Positions 8,537 to 16,326 of a stretch of DNA of 36,667 nt are shown here, piece after piece; within the stretch, counting starts at the first letter, position 1, and every line of letters starts with the position of its first letter. Below the pieces are notes generated by a model that saw only the letters and a program-made list of their open reading frames with translations, did not search any database and was not told where the DNA came from. The stretch lies in the NCBI GenBank assembly GCA_030746295.1, contig JASLMY010000020.1, forward strand, positions 1-36,667, written 5' to 3'. Source of the DNA: Alphaproteobacteria bacterium. GTDB lineage: Bacteria > Pseudomonadota > Alphaproteobacteria > GCA-2731375. A program made the translations under genes and the position numbers.

Positions 8537-9589
8537 ATGATCGATCCCTACCCGCTCGCGGCACCCTTGCTCCGCTGCATCGAGCCCGAGCGCGCCCACC
8601 GCCTGACACTCTGGGGCCTGAAGCGTGGCCTGGTGCCGGGACGGCCGACAGCCGCGCCGGCGAGCCTCCGCCAGAGTCTTCTCGGGCTCGACTTCGCCAA
8701 CCCGATCGGCCTCGCCGCCGGCGCCGACAAGAACGCCGAGGTGCCGCTGGAGATGCTGGGGCTCGGCTTTGGCTTCGTCGAGGTCGGCACGGTGACGCCC
8801 CGGCCACAGGCCGGCAACCCCCGGCCTCGCCTCTTCCGCCTGTCCCGCGAGCGGGCCCTGATCAACCGGCTCGGCTTCAACAACGAAGGCCTGGCGGCGA
8901 TGCTGGGCCGGCTTCGCGGGCTCGGGCCCCGGCCCGGGCCGATCGGCGTCAATCTCGGCGCCAACCGCGATGCCGAGGACCCGGTCGAGGACTACGTCGC
9001 CGGCATCGAGGCGGTAGCCGCGCTGGCCGATTTCGTCACCGTCAACATTTCCAGTCCCAACACGCCCGGCTTGCGCGACCTGCAGGGCGCCGAGCAGCTC
9101 AGACGGCTGCTGGGCCGCGTCATGGCGGCACGCGAGGCGAGCGGGCGGCGCTTGCCGCTCTTGGTCAAGCTGGCGCCCGACCTCGACGACGAGGCCCTGG
9201 CGGCAAGCGCCGCGATCCTGCTCGAGGCCCCGGTCGACGGCGCCATCATGGGCAACACCACGATCGGGCTGCGCGAGCGGCTGGGGGGCCGCCACGGCGG
9301 CGAGGCCGGGGGCCTGAGCGGCCGGCCGCTCTTCGAGCTCTCGACCGAGCGTCTGGGCCGCCTCTACCGCCTGATCGAAGGCAAGATCCCCTTGATCGGG
9401 GTCGGCGGCGTCGACTCCGGCGCCACCGCCTACGCCAAGATCAAGGCCGGCGCCTCGCTGGTGCAGCTCTATACCGCCCTGGTCTATGGCGGCCCGGCCC
9501 TGGTGGGGCGAATCGTCGACGAGCTTGCGGCGCTTCTGGCCCGGGACGGCTATCGGACGATCGGCGAGGCCGTCGGCAAAGGCGTTTGA
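8537..9589 (+). CDS. pyrD: Dihydroorotate dehydrogenase (quinone), class 2
   Basis: Oxidises dihydroorotate to orotate with FMN and passes electrons to membrane quinone, in pyrimidine synthesis. The 350-aa protein has the class 2 N-terminal extension (PLAAPLLRCIEPERAHRL) thought to hold the quinone tunnel and membrane contact, then NPIGLAAGADKNAE, FGFVEVGTVTPRPQAGNPRPR, RLGFNNEG, the NISSPNTPG active-site loop with the catalytic serine, PLLVKLAPDL, GNTT and LIGVGGVDSG near the C-terminal FMN phosphate site. All are intact. It stands alone, preceded divergently by the aminotransferase and followed by an AT-rich gap. Confidence 0.95.
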   Translation: MIDPYPLAAPLLRCIEPERAHRLTLWGLKRGLVPGRPTAAPASLRQSLLGLDFANPIGLAAGADKNAEVPLEMLGLGFGFVEVGTVTPRPQAGNPRPRLFRLSRERALINRLGFNNEGLAAMLGRLRGLGPRPGPIGVNLGANRDAEDPVEDYVAGIEAVAALADFVTVNISSPNTPGLRDLQGAEQLRRLLGRVMAAREASGRRLPLLVKLAPDLDDEALAASAAILLEAPVDGAIMGNTTIGLRERLGGRHGGEAGGLSGRPLFELSTERLGRLYRLIEGKIPLIGVGGVDSGATAYAKIKAGASLVQLYTALVYGGPALVGRIVDELAALLARDGYRTIGEAVGKGV

Positions 9590-9620
9590 TCACGCCTCGC
9601 CGCAACGGTACCGACGGCCC

Positions 9621-9647
9621 TATTATACTTACGATACTTACATAATA
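9621..9647. promoter_or_regulatory. AT-rich operator-like element upstream of the globin-coupled cyclase
   Basis: A perfect inverted repeat TATTAT (9621-9626) and ATAATA (9642-9647) encloses a tandem direct repeat, ATACTTAC at 9625-9632 and again at 9634-9641 (9-base period). AT-rich DNA continues to about 9665. This is exceptional in the window and lies 90-115 bases before the cyclase start, suggesting a regulator site or promoter. Confidence 0.4.
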
Positions 9648-9734
9648 TCTAAACGTATTGCCTCTAGCTTCGTCGAGCCCGCGCGGAAGGGCGGCCGGCG
9701 GTAGTGTCGTTGCCGGCCGTCCGCTTGGGGCCGC

Positions 9735-10919
9735 ATGGACAGCAAACTTTTTCGGACACATCGGCGGATGCGCGTCAATTCCATTCAAGCCAAAGTCACC
9801 GACCGGACGCTGGCGGAGCAATTGAAGATCACCGATCGTGAGATCGAGCAGCGCAAGGCGCTTCTGGAGTTCACGGAAAGTGAGGTTCGGCAGTTGAAAA
9901 CCTGCCGCGAATACATCACCGAACGCGTCGACGACATCGTCGACCGATTCTACCAGAGGCAACTCGACATCGCCGAGATCGCGCTGCTGATCGGCGATGC
10001 GGAGACGCTGCAGCGGCTGCGCTCGTCGATGCGGCGCTACGTCTGCGAGCTGTTCTACGGCTATTACGACGCCGAATACGTCAACAAGCGGCTTCGTATC
10101 GGCAAGGTCCACCAGCGCATCGGCGTCTCGCCGCGGCTCTACATCTCGGCCATCTGCCTGCTGGAGCGAGAGATCGTCGGCTGCCTTCGAAACGACCCCA
10201 GTGCGGCCAACGACCAAGACGCGATCGAGTTCCGCTGTCAGGCGCTGCACAAGCTGCTGATGTTCGACATCCAGCTCGTCTTCGACACCTACATCTCGAC
10301 CCTGGTGACCGAGGTGGAATCCGCCAAAGACCAGCTCGAGGACTACGTCCAGAGCCTGCAAGAGACGATCGACGAGCGGACCCGCCAGCTCTATGAGCTG
10401 TCGACGCGGGACGCCCTGACGGGCCTGCTGAACCATCGCGCCTTCGCCGAGGCCCTGCATCGCGAGATTTCGATTTCCGAGCGCACGCGGGAGCCGCTGG
10501 CGCTGCTCTACATGGACCTCAACGGTTTCAAGCGGTTGAACGATCTGCAGGGCCACCAGGCCGGCGACACCGTCTTGGCCAATGTCGGCAAGGTGCTCGA
10601 CGGCGAGGCCCGGGCCGGCGATCTGGCCTGCCGCTACGGCGGCGACGAATTCGCCGTCATCATGCCCCGGACGAATGCCGGCGAGGCCCGGTCGTTGTGC
10701 GAACGGATCATCGACGCCTTCGAGCGTACCGAGACCGAAGGCATTAGCTTCAGCGTCGGCATTGCCGTTACCAGCGTCGACGAGCCCCTGGATGGCAATG
10801 CGTTTCTGAAGGCGGCCGACGCCCTCATGTACGAGGCCAAGGACGCGGCCAGGGAAGCGCCCGGCTTCCACATCCGACTGCAGGGCGAGAGCCCGCCCAA
10901 GGCCCGATTGGTCGGCTGA
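9735..10919 (+). CDS. Globin-coupled sensor diguanylate cyclase
   Basis: Predicted heme-based oxygen sensor that makes c-di-GMP. Residues about 20-190 match the protoglobin fold of HemAT/DosC-type sensors: the KVHQRIGVSPRLYI motif gives proximal heme ligand H126, and RFYQRQ gives Y73 at the place of the distal tyrosine. A helical linker (about 190-222) joins the GGDEF domain (about 225-380), with DALTGLLNHRAF, active-site GGDEF at 302-306, and an intact RxxD inhibitory site (R293-D296), so product feedback is expected. No membrane segment. The 394-aa length is usual for the family lacking the extra middle domain of DosC. Its start is ATG 9735; upstream lies the AT-rich repeat island. Confidence 0.88.
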   Translation: MDSKLFRTHRRMRVNSIQAKVTDRTLAEQLKITDREIEQRKALLEFTESEVRQLKTCREYITERVDDIVDRFYQRQLDIAEIALLIGDAETLQRLRSSMRRYVCELFYGYYDAEYVNKRLRIGKVHQRIGVSPRLYISAICLLEREIVGCLRNDPSAANDQDAIEFRCQALHKLLMFDIQLVFDTYISTLVTEVESAKDQLEDYVQSLQETIDERTRQLYELSTRDALTGLLNHRAFAEALHREISISERTREPLALLYMDLNGFKRLNDLQGHQAGDTVLANVGKVLDGEARAGDLACRYGGDEFAVIMPRTNAGEARSLCERIIDAFERTETEGISFSVGIAVTSVDEPLDGNAFLKAADALMYEAKDAAREAPGFHIRLQGESPPKARLVG

Positions 10920-10942
10920 GCCGGCGCTGACCCACCCCCGCT

Positions 10943-12187
10943 TCAGGCCGACGCGCGACCAACCGCCTTGGTGGCGAAGACGGTGCCGAGCGCCAGCACC
11001 ATGAAAATCGCCGCCAGCCAGAAGAGCCAACGCGGATCGCCCTGATCGAGGATCCAACCGAAGATCGCCGGCGTGATCGCCGAGCCGATATTGAGGCCGG
11101 TGGAGACAAAGCCGAAGACCTTGCCGGTGGCGCCGGCGGGCGTGACGGCGCGGACCAGCATGTCGCGCGACGGCATGATCGTTCCCCAGAGCAGGCCGCC
11201 GAGGCCGAGCAGCAGGACGATGCCCAAGGCCGGCAGGGCGATGCTGCCGATGAGGGCGATGATCACGGCGGTGGTGGCGAAGCCGACGCTGGCGACCTGC
11301 TCGTGCTTGGCGGTGCGGTCGGCGATGATGCCGCCCGCCAAGATGCCGAGCGCCGAGCAGGCGAGAAAGGCGGTCAGCGCCATGTTGGCCATCGACAGCG
11401 GCGTATCGTAAAGCGTCACCAGGGCCGAGACCGCGAAGGCGTTGATGCCGCCCGACGACATCGACAGCATGACGAAGAAAAGGAAGCACATCAGCACCGG
11501 GGCTGAGAAGAGGAGCTTAAGGCCGTCCTGCGGTGGCGTCTCGACCAGCCGATCCCGGGCGGGCGGCCCCGCCGGCGGCGCCGAGGCCGGCCCTCGGACC
11601 TGCACCCGATCGCCCAGCGCGGACCCGTTCAGGACCATGCCGATGGCGACGACGACGCCGAGGCCGCCGGTCAACATGAGCGCGATGCGCCAGTCCCAGA
11701 GCGCGGTCAACGTCACCATGACGATCGGGGCGACGGCGTTGCCGGCGAAGCCGGCGAAGGTGTGCAGGCTGAAGGCACGGCCCATGCGCTCGCCGCCGAT
11801 GCTGGCGGACAGAATGGCGTAGTCGGCGGGGTGATAGGCGCTGTTGGCGACGCCGGCCACCAGCATGCAGGCGATCAGCGCTTCGTAGGTGCCGAAGACG
11901 CCGATGGCTGTGAAGGCCATGGCCTCGACGACGATGCCGAGCAGCAGGATCTTGCGCGGCCCGAGCCGGTCGACCAGAAAGCCGGTCGGTACCTGGGTCA
12001 GACCCGAGGCGACGTTGAAGGTGGTCATGGCGAGGCCGAGGGCGACGTAGTTGACGCCGAGCTCGCCCTTCAGCAGCGGGAACAGCGGCGGCAGGCACAA
12101 GAGATAGAAATGGCTCATGAAATGAGCGCTGCCGACGAGACCGATGACGCGGGCATCGCGGCGGAAACTGCCGGCGGCGAGTGTCAC
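10943..12187 (-). CDS. MFS transporter
   Basis: Inner-membrane major facilitator carrier of 414 aa with about twelve hydrophobic segments and a larger loop near the middle (GPASAPPAGPPARDRL). The cytoplasmic motif A between helices 2 and 3 is seen as GFLVDRLGPRKI (residues 69-80). HxxDxA (HPADYAILS) in the fourth or fifth segment is seen in some efflux-type MFS proteins, but the substrate cannot be named. The GTG start at 12187 overlaps the stop of the methyltransferase gene by 4 bases (GTGA), which points to translational coupling. The gene is convergent with the globin-coupled cyclase, 23 bases away. Confidence 0.85.
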   Translation of the reverse strand: MTLAAGSFRRDARVIGLVGSAHFMSHFYLLCLPPLFPLLKGELGVNYVALGLAMTTFNVASGLTQVPTGFLVDRLGPRKILLLGIVVEAMAFTAIGVFGTYEALIACMLVAGVANSAYHPADYAILSASIGGERMGRAFSLHTFAGFAGNAVAPIVMVTLTALWDWRIALMLTGGLGVVVAIGMVLNGSALGDRVQVRGPASAPPAGPPARDRLVETPPQDGLKLLFSAPVLMCFLFFVMLSMSSGGINAFAVSALVTLYDTPLSMANMALTAFLACSALGILAGGIIADRTAKHEQVASVGFATTAVIIALIGSIALPALGIVLLLGLGGLLWGTIMPSRDMLVRAVTPAGATGKVFGFVSTGLNIGSAITPAIFGWILDQGDPRWLFWLAAIFMVLALGTVFATKAVGRASA

Positions 12188-12858
12188 CCTTCGCCAACCT
12201 CGGCGCTCGGGGCACCGGCGATCAAGGCGACGTTGCCGTGCAGGTGCAAGCAGGCCGGCGCCAGGCCGGCGGCGCGGAACCAGCTGAAATACTCTTCGAG
12301 CACGGCCGGCCGATTGTCGCTGCCGATGTCCTCGAGATAGGCCGGATAGTCCGGTGCCGTCCGCATCGCCTGGCCGTGGACGCGCTCGATCCGATCCCAG
12401 ATCGCCTGCTGCAGCGGAAAGAGCGCAACCTCGGTGAGGCGAACCCGGTCGTAGAGCAGGAAGAAGCCGTCGGGCGCCAGCCAGCCGGCCGCCGCTTCGA
12501 TCACCTGGCGCTTGGCGGCGTCGGTGAGATCATGGAAGGTCAGGGCCGAGATCACGAAGCGGTAGGGTCGCGCCGGCACCTCGATCTCGCCGACGGCCAT
12601 CAAGTCCCCCTGCAACAAATCGATGCGGCCTTCATGCGCCGCCAAATTCCCGCGCGCCTCGGCCAACGCCTCGGCCGAGAGGTCGACGCCGACGAGGCGG
12701 AGCGTCGGATGCCTGGCAAGGATGAGCCCGGCCACGTAGCCCTTGCCGCATCCAAGGTCCAAGAGCCAGTCCTCGGGTCCGGCGAGCCCCGCCGCCAGGC
12801 TGGCGAGGATGTCGAGCTGTTCGGCCCGCGTCGGATGTCGCTGTACCGGGTCTTGCAT
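12184..12858 (-). CDS. Class I SAM-dependent methyltransferase
   Basis: Small-molecule-type methyltransferase (224 aa from ATG 12858). Motif I is LLDLGCGKGYVAG (about residues 32-44), followed by RLVGVDLS (motif II acidic residue), LLQGDLM and FVISALTFHDLTDAAKR, which is the HHL/HDL region of quinone- or small-molecule methyltransferases. The substrate is unknown. A longer frame to 12957 exists, but an AGGGGAGGGGAG ribosome site just upstream favours ATG 12858 or the adjacent GTG 12861. The stop overlaps the start of the MFS gene; the pair may modify and export one compound. Confidence 0.8.
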   Translation of the reverse strand: MQDPVQRHPTRAEQLDILASLAAGLAGPEDWLLDLGCGKGYVAGLILARHPTLRLVGVDLSAEALAEARGNLAAHEGRIDLLQGDLMAVGEIEVPARPYRFVISALTFHDLTDAAKRQVIEAAAGWLAPDGFFLLYDRVRLTEVALFPLQQAIWDRIERVHGQAMRTAPDYPAYLEDIGSDNRPAVLEEYFSWFRAAGLAPACLHLHGNVALIAGAPSAEVGEG

Positions 12859-13079
12859 CACGATTGTCTGCTCCCCTCCCCTGCCGAACAATATGGCGCC
12901 GATCCCCTTCGCCGCCCAGCCGCTGCCGCCGTCGTCATGGCCGCACGACGCCGACATTTCCGTTCACGACCCTGACGCGCTATTCTCGCCGGACGGCGAA
13001 TCGCTTGCAGTCATCGCGGGTATCGGGCCGTTTCGGCACCGAATAGACCTGCGAGGGCACCAGCCGAGGGGGTGAGCAA

Positions 13080-13571
13080 ATGAGCGAAAATGCGACGGCG
13101 CTAAATCCGGTCGTCCACAAGACCTCCGAGGAATACGATCAGAACTTCTACCCGCATATCCTGGAGCAATACAAGCTGACGGTCGCCAGGGCCGAGACTA
13201 CGGCCGAGCGTCGGGAAAATGGCAACAAATTGTTCTTCGTCGTCCTGACCGCGGTCGCGGGCCTGTATTCCGTCGGCATCGGCACCGAGCTCAGCGTCCT
13301 GTTGCCGCTTCTGGGCTCGTATATTTGCGTCGGCTGGCTGGTCTTCATCTGGAGCCGCCATCGCCTCAACATCTCCACCTTCCGAGTGATCCGCGAGCTG
13401 GAGCAGCACCTCCCCGCTCGCATCTTCGAAGCCGAGCGCGAGCGGCGCTACGACGGCCGCGACATGAAGCGGCAGATCTTTCCGGTGTCGTGGTTCGAGT
13501 TGGTGATGCCGCTACTGTTCGCGGCCTTCTTCCTGCTGCTGTTGATCGAGAACCTGGTGCGCGGCGGTTGA
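13080..13571 (+). CDS. Two-TM membrane protein, possibly of the RipA/SLATT-like type
   Basis: 163 aa. After a polar N-terminus, an amphipathic stretch (about 25-50, ILEQYKLTVARAETTAERR) leads into a hydrophobic hairpin (about 50-90) separated by a short loop. A charged helical region with ERERRYDGRD follows, then a third hydrophobic segment near the C-terminus (about 137-158). The EQYKL...A...RR start before paired TM helices recalls the RipA family octameric membrane proteins and the SLATT two-TM domains, but this comes from memory of their style and is uncertain. A strong GAGGGGG ribosome site precedes ATG 13080. It stands alone between minus-strand genes, so no partner is suggested. Confidence 0.72.
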   Translation: MSENATALNPVVHKTSEEYDQNFYPHILEQYKLTVARAETTAERRENGNKLFFVVLTAVAGLYSVGIGTELSVLLPLLGSYICVGWLVFIWSRHRLNISTFRVIRELEQHLPARIFEAERERRYDGRDMKRQIFPVSWFELVMPLLFAAFFLLLLIENLVRGG

Positions 13572-13593
13572 GGCCGCGCTTGGCGGCTCCGCG

Positions 13594-14502
13594 TCAATTG
13601 CCGGCGGCGACGTTGGCGCCGCCTTCTTCCTGCTGCAGAGCGAAGATCGAGGTATAGCCGCCGGACCAGTCGGGCGGGATCAGGCAGGGCTCGGAATCGA
13701 ACGCAGCCCAGCGCGCCGCCCGGCCGCGGATAATCTCGCCGGTATGCGGGCAGGGTGCCGGGTGCGGCGTGATGGTCAGCGCATCGGCCGAGGAATAGGC
13801 GTTGATCAAGAGCGGCCGGCCGCGCGTCGAGCGGTTCGGCACCGAGCCGTGCACGACGCGGGCGTGATGCATCGTCACCGAGCCCGCGGGACCTTTGAGC
13901 CAGGCCGTCTTGTCGAGATCGACCCGGCTCAGGTCCGCATCGTCGATCGCGCCCACCCATTGGTCCTTGTCGTTGTAATGGTTGAAGATCTCACGCTTGT
14001 GGCTGCCGGGGACGATGCCCATCGGCCCCATCTCGTCGTCGACGTCGGCGAGGTAGAGGCCGATCGCCAGGACGTTGTAGTTAGTGTGCGGGTAGAAGGG
14101 GATGTCCTGGTGCCACTTCACCTCTTCGCCGCCGTCCGCCCATTTGAAGTTGAGCTTGGAGTGGTGGAACTTGACGTCGGGGCCCAGCAGGTCCTCGGCG
14201 ACATCGGCGATGGGGCTGGTGCTGGCGTAGTCCCAGAAGGCCTGGTGGTGCGCCACCGGCGTGTTGAGGCGCCGAATTCTCGGGCTTTGCGCCGAATGGC
14301 CGGGCTCCAGGTCGAACATTTTGTCCGAGCTTGCGAGGGCGCGGCTTCGCTCGACGAATTCCCTCGCCGTCTCCTGCAGGCGCGCCAGGCGCTCGCCGGA
14401 GATCAAACCCTCCAGCAGCAGATAGCCGTTCTCGAAGTAGAACTCGCGCTCAGCCTGGCTCAAATGCTTCGGCGGCTGCGCCAGTATCTCGGCCGTCTTC
14501 AT
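13594..14502 (-). CDS. Phytanoyl-CoA dioxygenase (PhyH) family oxygenase
   Basis: Predicted Fe(II)/2-oxoglutarate-dependent hydroxylase, 302 aa. The double-stranded beta-helix metal triad is visible: H131 and D133 in KWHQDIPF and H218 in HHARVVHGS, with an arginine in NRSTRGRPLL (about 224-229) placed to bind 2-oxoglutarate. The conserved MGIVPGSHKRE loop is also present. The substrate is unknown; PhyH proteins act on acyl-CoAs, phosphonates, quaternary amines and natural products. It has its own near-consensus promoter, so it is probably not simply the tail of the crotonase operon 60 bases upstream. It converges with the two-TM gene. Confidence 0.88.
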   Translation of the reverse strand: MKTAEILAQPPKHLSQAEREFYFENGYLLLEGLISGERLARLQETAREFVERSRALASSDKMFDLEPGHSAQSPRIRRLNTPVAHHQAFWDYASTSPIADVAEDLLGPDVKFHHSKLNFKWADGGEEVKWHQDIPFYPHTNYNVLAIGLYLADVDDEMGPMGIVPGSHKREIFNHYNDKDQWVGAIDDADLSRVDLDKTAWLKGPAGSVTMHHARVVHGSVPNRSTRGRPLLINAYSSADALTITPHPAPCPHTGEIIRGRAARWAAFDSEPCLIPPDWSGGYTSIFALQQEEGGANVAAGN

Positions 14503-14535
14503 GTCCGATCCCCAAATCGACCAGTTGCTGCGCGC

Positions 14536-14565
14536 ATTATAGGCAAAGCGTACGGGACCTGTTAA
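14536..14565 (-). promoter_or_regulatory. Sigma-70-like promoter for the PhyH gene
   Basis: On the minus strand: TTAACA (14560-14565), 18 bases, and a perfect TATAAT (14536-14541). Transcription would begin near 14529, about 27 bases before ATG 14502. The -35 box overlaps the stop codon of the upstream crotonase gene. Confidence 0.55.
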
Positions 14566-15341
14566 CGGCCATCGAAGACCGGCTTCTCCTTGGCCAGGAA
14601 GGCCTTGTAGCCGGTCTGGAAGTCTTCCGTCGCGAAGCAGGCGAAGCTTTCCTGGTTCTCCGCCTCGGACAGCGGCGCGGGGTCCAGCAGCCGGTTGATA
14701 AAGCGCTTGTGCCAGCGAGCGACCAGCGGCGCCCCCTCGGCGATGCGCCGCGCCGTCGCATAGGCCGCCTCGACGACCGCGTCGTCCGCCACCAGCCGGT
14801 TGACGAGGCCCTTGGCGAGCGCCTCCTCGGCATCGAAAATCCGGCCTTCGAGGACGATCTCCAAGGCCGCCGCCTTGCCGACGAGCTCCACCAGACCCCG
14901 CATCTCGTCATAGGCGACGACGAGGCCCAAGCGGTTGACCGGGATGCCGAAGCGGCAGCCTTGGGCGGCGATCCGGAGGTCGGCGCAGCAAATCAGCTCG
15001 ACCCCACCGCCGACGCAGGCGCCCTGGATCAAGGCGACGACCGGGTGGCGGCAGCCGGCGACGGCGGTCAGCGCCTCGGCGATGACAGCGCCGTAGGCCG
15101 TGGCTTGGGCAACGTCGGAGCGCTCGTGCTCGAACTCGGCGATGTCGGCCCCGGCGGCGAAGGCCTTGTCGCCCGCACCGCGCAAGACCACGGCCCGAAC
15201 CCCCTCGTCAGCCGAGAGCTCTTCGAAGGTCACCTTCAACTGCCGCCACATCGGCAGGCTCAAGGCGTTCAACCGCTCCGGCGCCTGGATCGTCACCGTG
15301 GCGATGCCGCCCTCGCGGTCAGTCAGGATCTCGCCGCTCAT
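14562..15341 (-). CDS. Enoyl-CoA hydratase/isomerase (crotonase) family protein
   Basis: Crotonase-fold enzyme acting on an acyl-CoA thioester (259 aa). The oxyanion-hole segments FAAGADIAEF (about 61-70) and GACVGGGVEL (about 107-116) are present. Of the two catalytic glutamates of true enoyl-CoA hydratases, E115 is kept, but the second position reads FGIPVNRLG, with V135 instead of Glu. A simple hydratase reaction is thus uncertain; isomerase, hydrolase or another crotonase chemistry is possible. GGGAG lies just before ATG 15341. It is the third gene of a minus-strand operon after the acyl-CoA synthetase and the thioesterase (71-base gap). Confidence 0.85.
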   Translation of the reverse strand: MSGEILTDREGGIATVTIQAPERLNALSLPMWRQLKVTFEELSADEGVRAVVLRGAGDKAFAAGADIAEFEHERSDVAQATAYGAVIAEALTAVAGCRHPVVALIQGACVGGGVELICCADLRIAAQGCRFGIPVNRLGLVVAYDEMRGLVELVGKAAALEIVLEGRIFDAEEALAKGLVNRLVADDAVVEAAYATARRIAEGAPLVARWHKRFINRLLDPAPLSEAENQESFACFATEDFQTGYKAFLAKEKPVFDGR

Positions 15342-15412
15342 GATCTCCCTACCCCTTCAATCCCGTCCCAAAGCGCTGTCGACAGGCCGGCGGCCGGGCG
15401 GCCCACCCCCGA

Positions 15413-16303
15413 TCACGAGGCCGGCGCGGCGACCAAGATCTCCTGCCCGCGCGCACGCATATCGTCCGGCACCCGGACCGGGCGGCGTGCTTCCATGTCC
15501 AGCAGGACGCCGTACTGGCTGAGCTCGGCGGAGAGCTCGCCGGTGCGCGAGTTGTACATTCGGTTCAGGACCCGCATCGACGAGCCGCCCAAGTGCATGA
15601 GTCCGGATTCGATGTGGATCATGTCGCCGGCCTTGAGCTCGCGCAGGAACCTGAGCTGGAACTCGAAGGTCGAGAAGCCGCCGTTGAACTCGCGCATGAA
15701 CTCTGGCGTCAGGCCGAAGCGGGCGATGGCCTGCATGGTCGCGCTCGAAAGTCGGTGAACATAGAACTGAAAGCCCATGTGGCTGATGATGTCGATCTCC
15801 CAGCACTTCACGCTGTCGCGGCCGGTGGGAAAGAAGCCCTCGTCGGTCGGCGGGGAATAGCGCTCTTCGCGGGGCTCGCCGTCCCAATTGATGGCCAGCG
15901 CGGCGATCGCCTCACGCTTGGCCTCGGGGAAGGGTAGCGACTTGCGGCGCTCCATGTCGAAATGCACGGCCAACTGCTCGAACGTCGCACAAAGCGCCCC
16001 GTCGGCAGAGTTGTAGACCTTGTGGCCGAGCCGGATGCGTTTGTCGTCGATGCCGATGACGCCGCTCTCGATATGCAGCACGTCGCCGCCGCGCAGCTCC
16101 TCCAGCCAGCGCACGTAGCAGTCGACGGAAGCGATCGAGCAGCCCGTCTCACCCATATAGTCCTGCCCGAGGCCGACCGCCTCCATCGCACCCAGGACCG
16201 AATCGGAGAACCGATCGAAGTAGTAGGCGACGGTGAAGTGCGCCACCTGGTCGCATTCCCACGCCTGGGCCATGCCGCGATAGGTCTCGTACCACTTGCC
16301 CAT
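15413..16303 (-). CDS. Tandem hotdog-fold acyl-CoA thioesterase
   Basis: 296 aa with two hotdog (4HBT-like) domains. The first (about 1-140) opens with ECDQVAHFTVAYYFDRF and the second (about 160-290) with EIDIISHMGFQFYVHRL; each gives the acidic residue, histidine and long-helix pattern of thioesterases. Both halves contain a near-identical GDxxHIESG strand (GGDVLHIESG and AGDMIHIESG), showing they arose by duplication. It probably hydrolyses a short- or branched-chain acyl-CoA. AAGGAGAGG precedes ATG 16303, and the gene starts 23 bases after the acyl-CoA synthetase stop, so an operon is likely. Confidence 0.82.
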   Translation of the reverse strand: MGKWYETYRGMAQAWECDQVAHFTVAYYFDRFSDSVLGAMEAVGLGQDYMGETGCSIASVDCYVRWLEELRGGDVLHIESGVIGIDDKRIRLGHKVYNSADGALCATFEQLAVHFDMERRKSLPFPEAKREAIAALAINWDGEPREERYSPPTDEGFFPTGRDSVKCWEIDIISHMGFQFYVHRLSSATMQAIARFGLTPEFMREFNGGFSTFEFQLRFLRELKAGDMIHIESGLMHLGGSSMRVLNRMYNSRTGELSAELSQYGVLLDMEARRPVRVPDDMRARGQEILVAAPAS

Positions 16304-16326
16304 GCACCTCTCCTTCGGCGGAATCT

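Noticed and set aside
9441..11489. A long open frame (about 680 codons) on the minus strand across pyrD, the globin-coupled cyclase and the MFS gene
   Set aside because: It is antisense to well-supported genes, has the composition of a GC-rich shadow frame, and has no recognisable domain; its right part merely reads the MFS gene in a shifted frame.
14331..15758. A 475-codon plus-strand frame opposite the crotonase and thioesterase genes
   Set aside because: The opposite strand carries clear crotonase and hotdog motifs with good ribosome sites; this frame has none.
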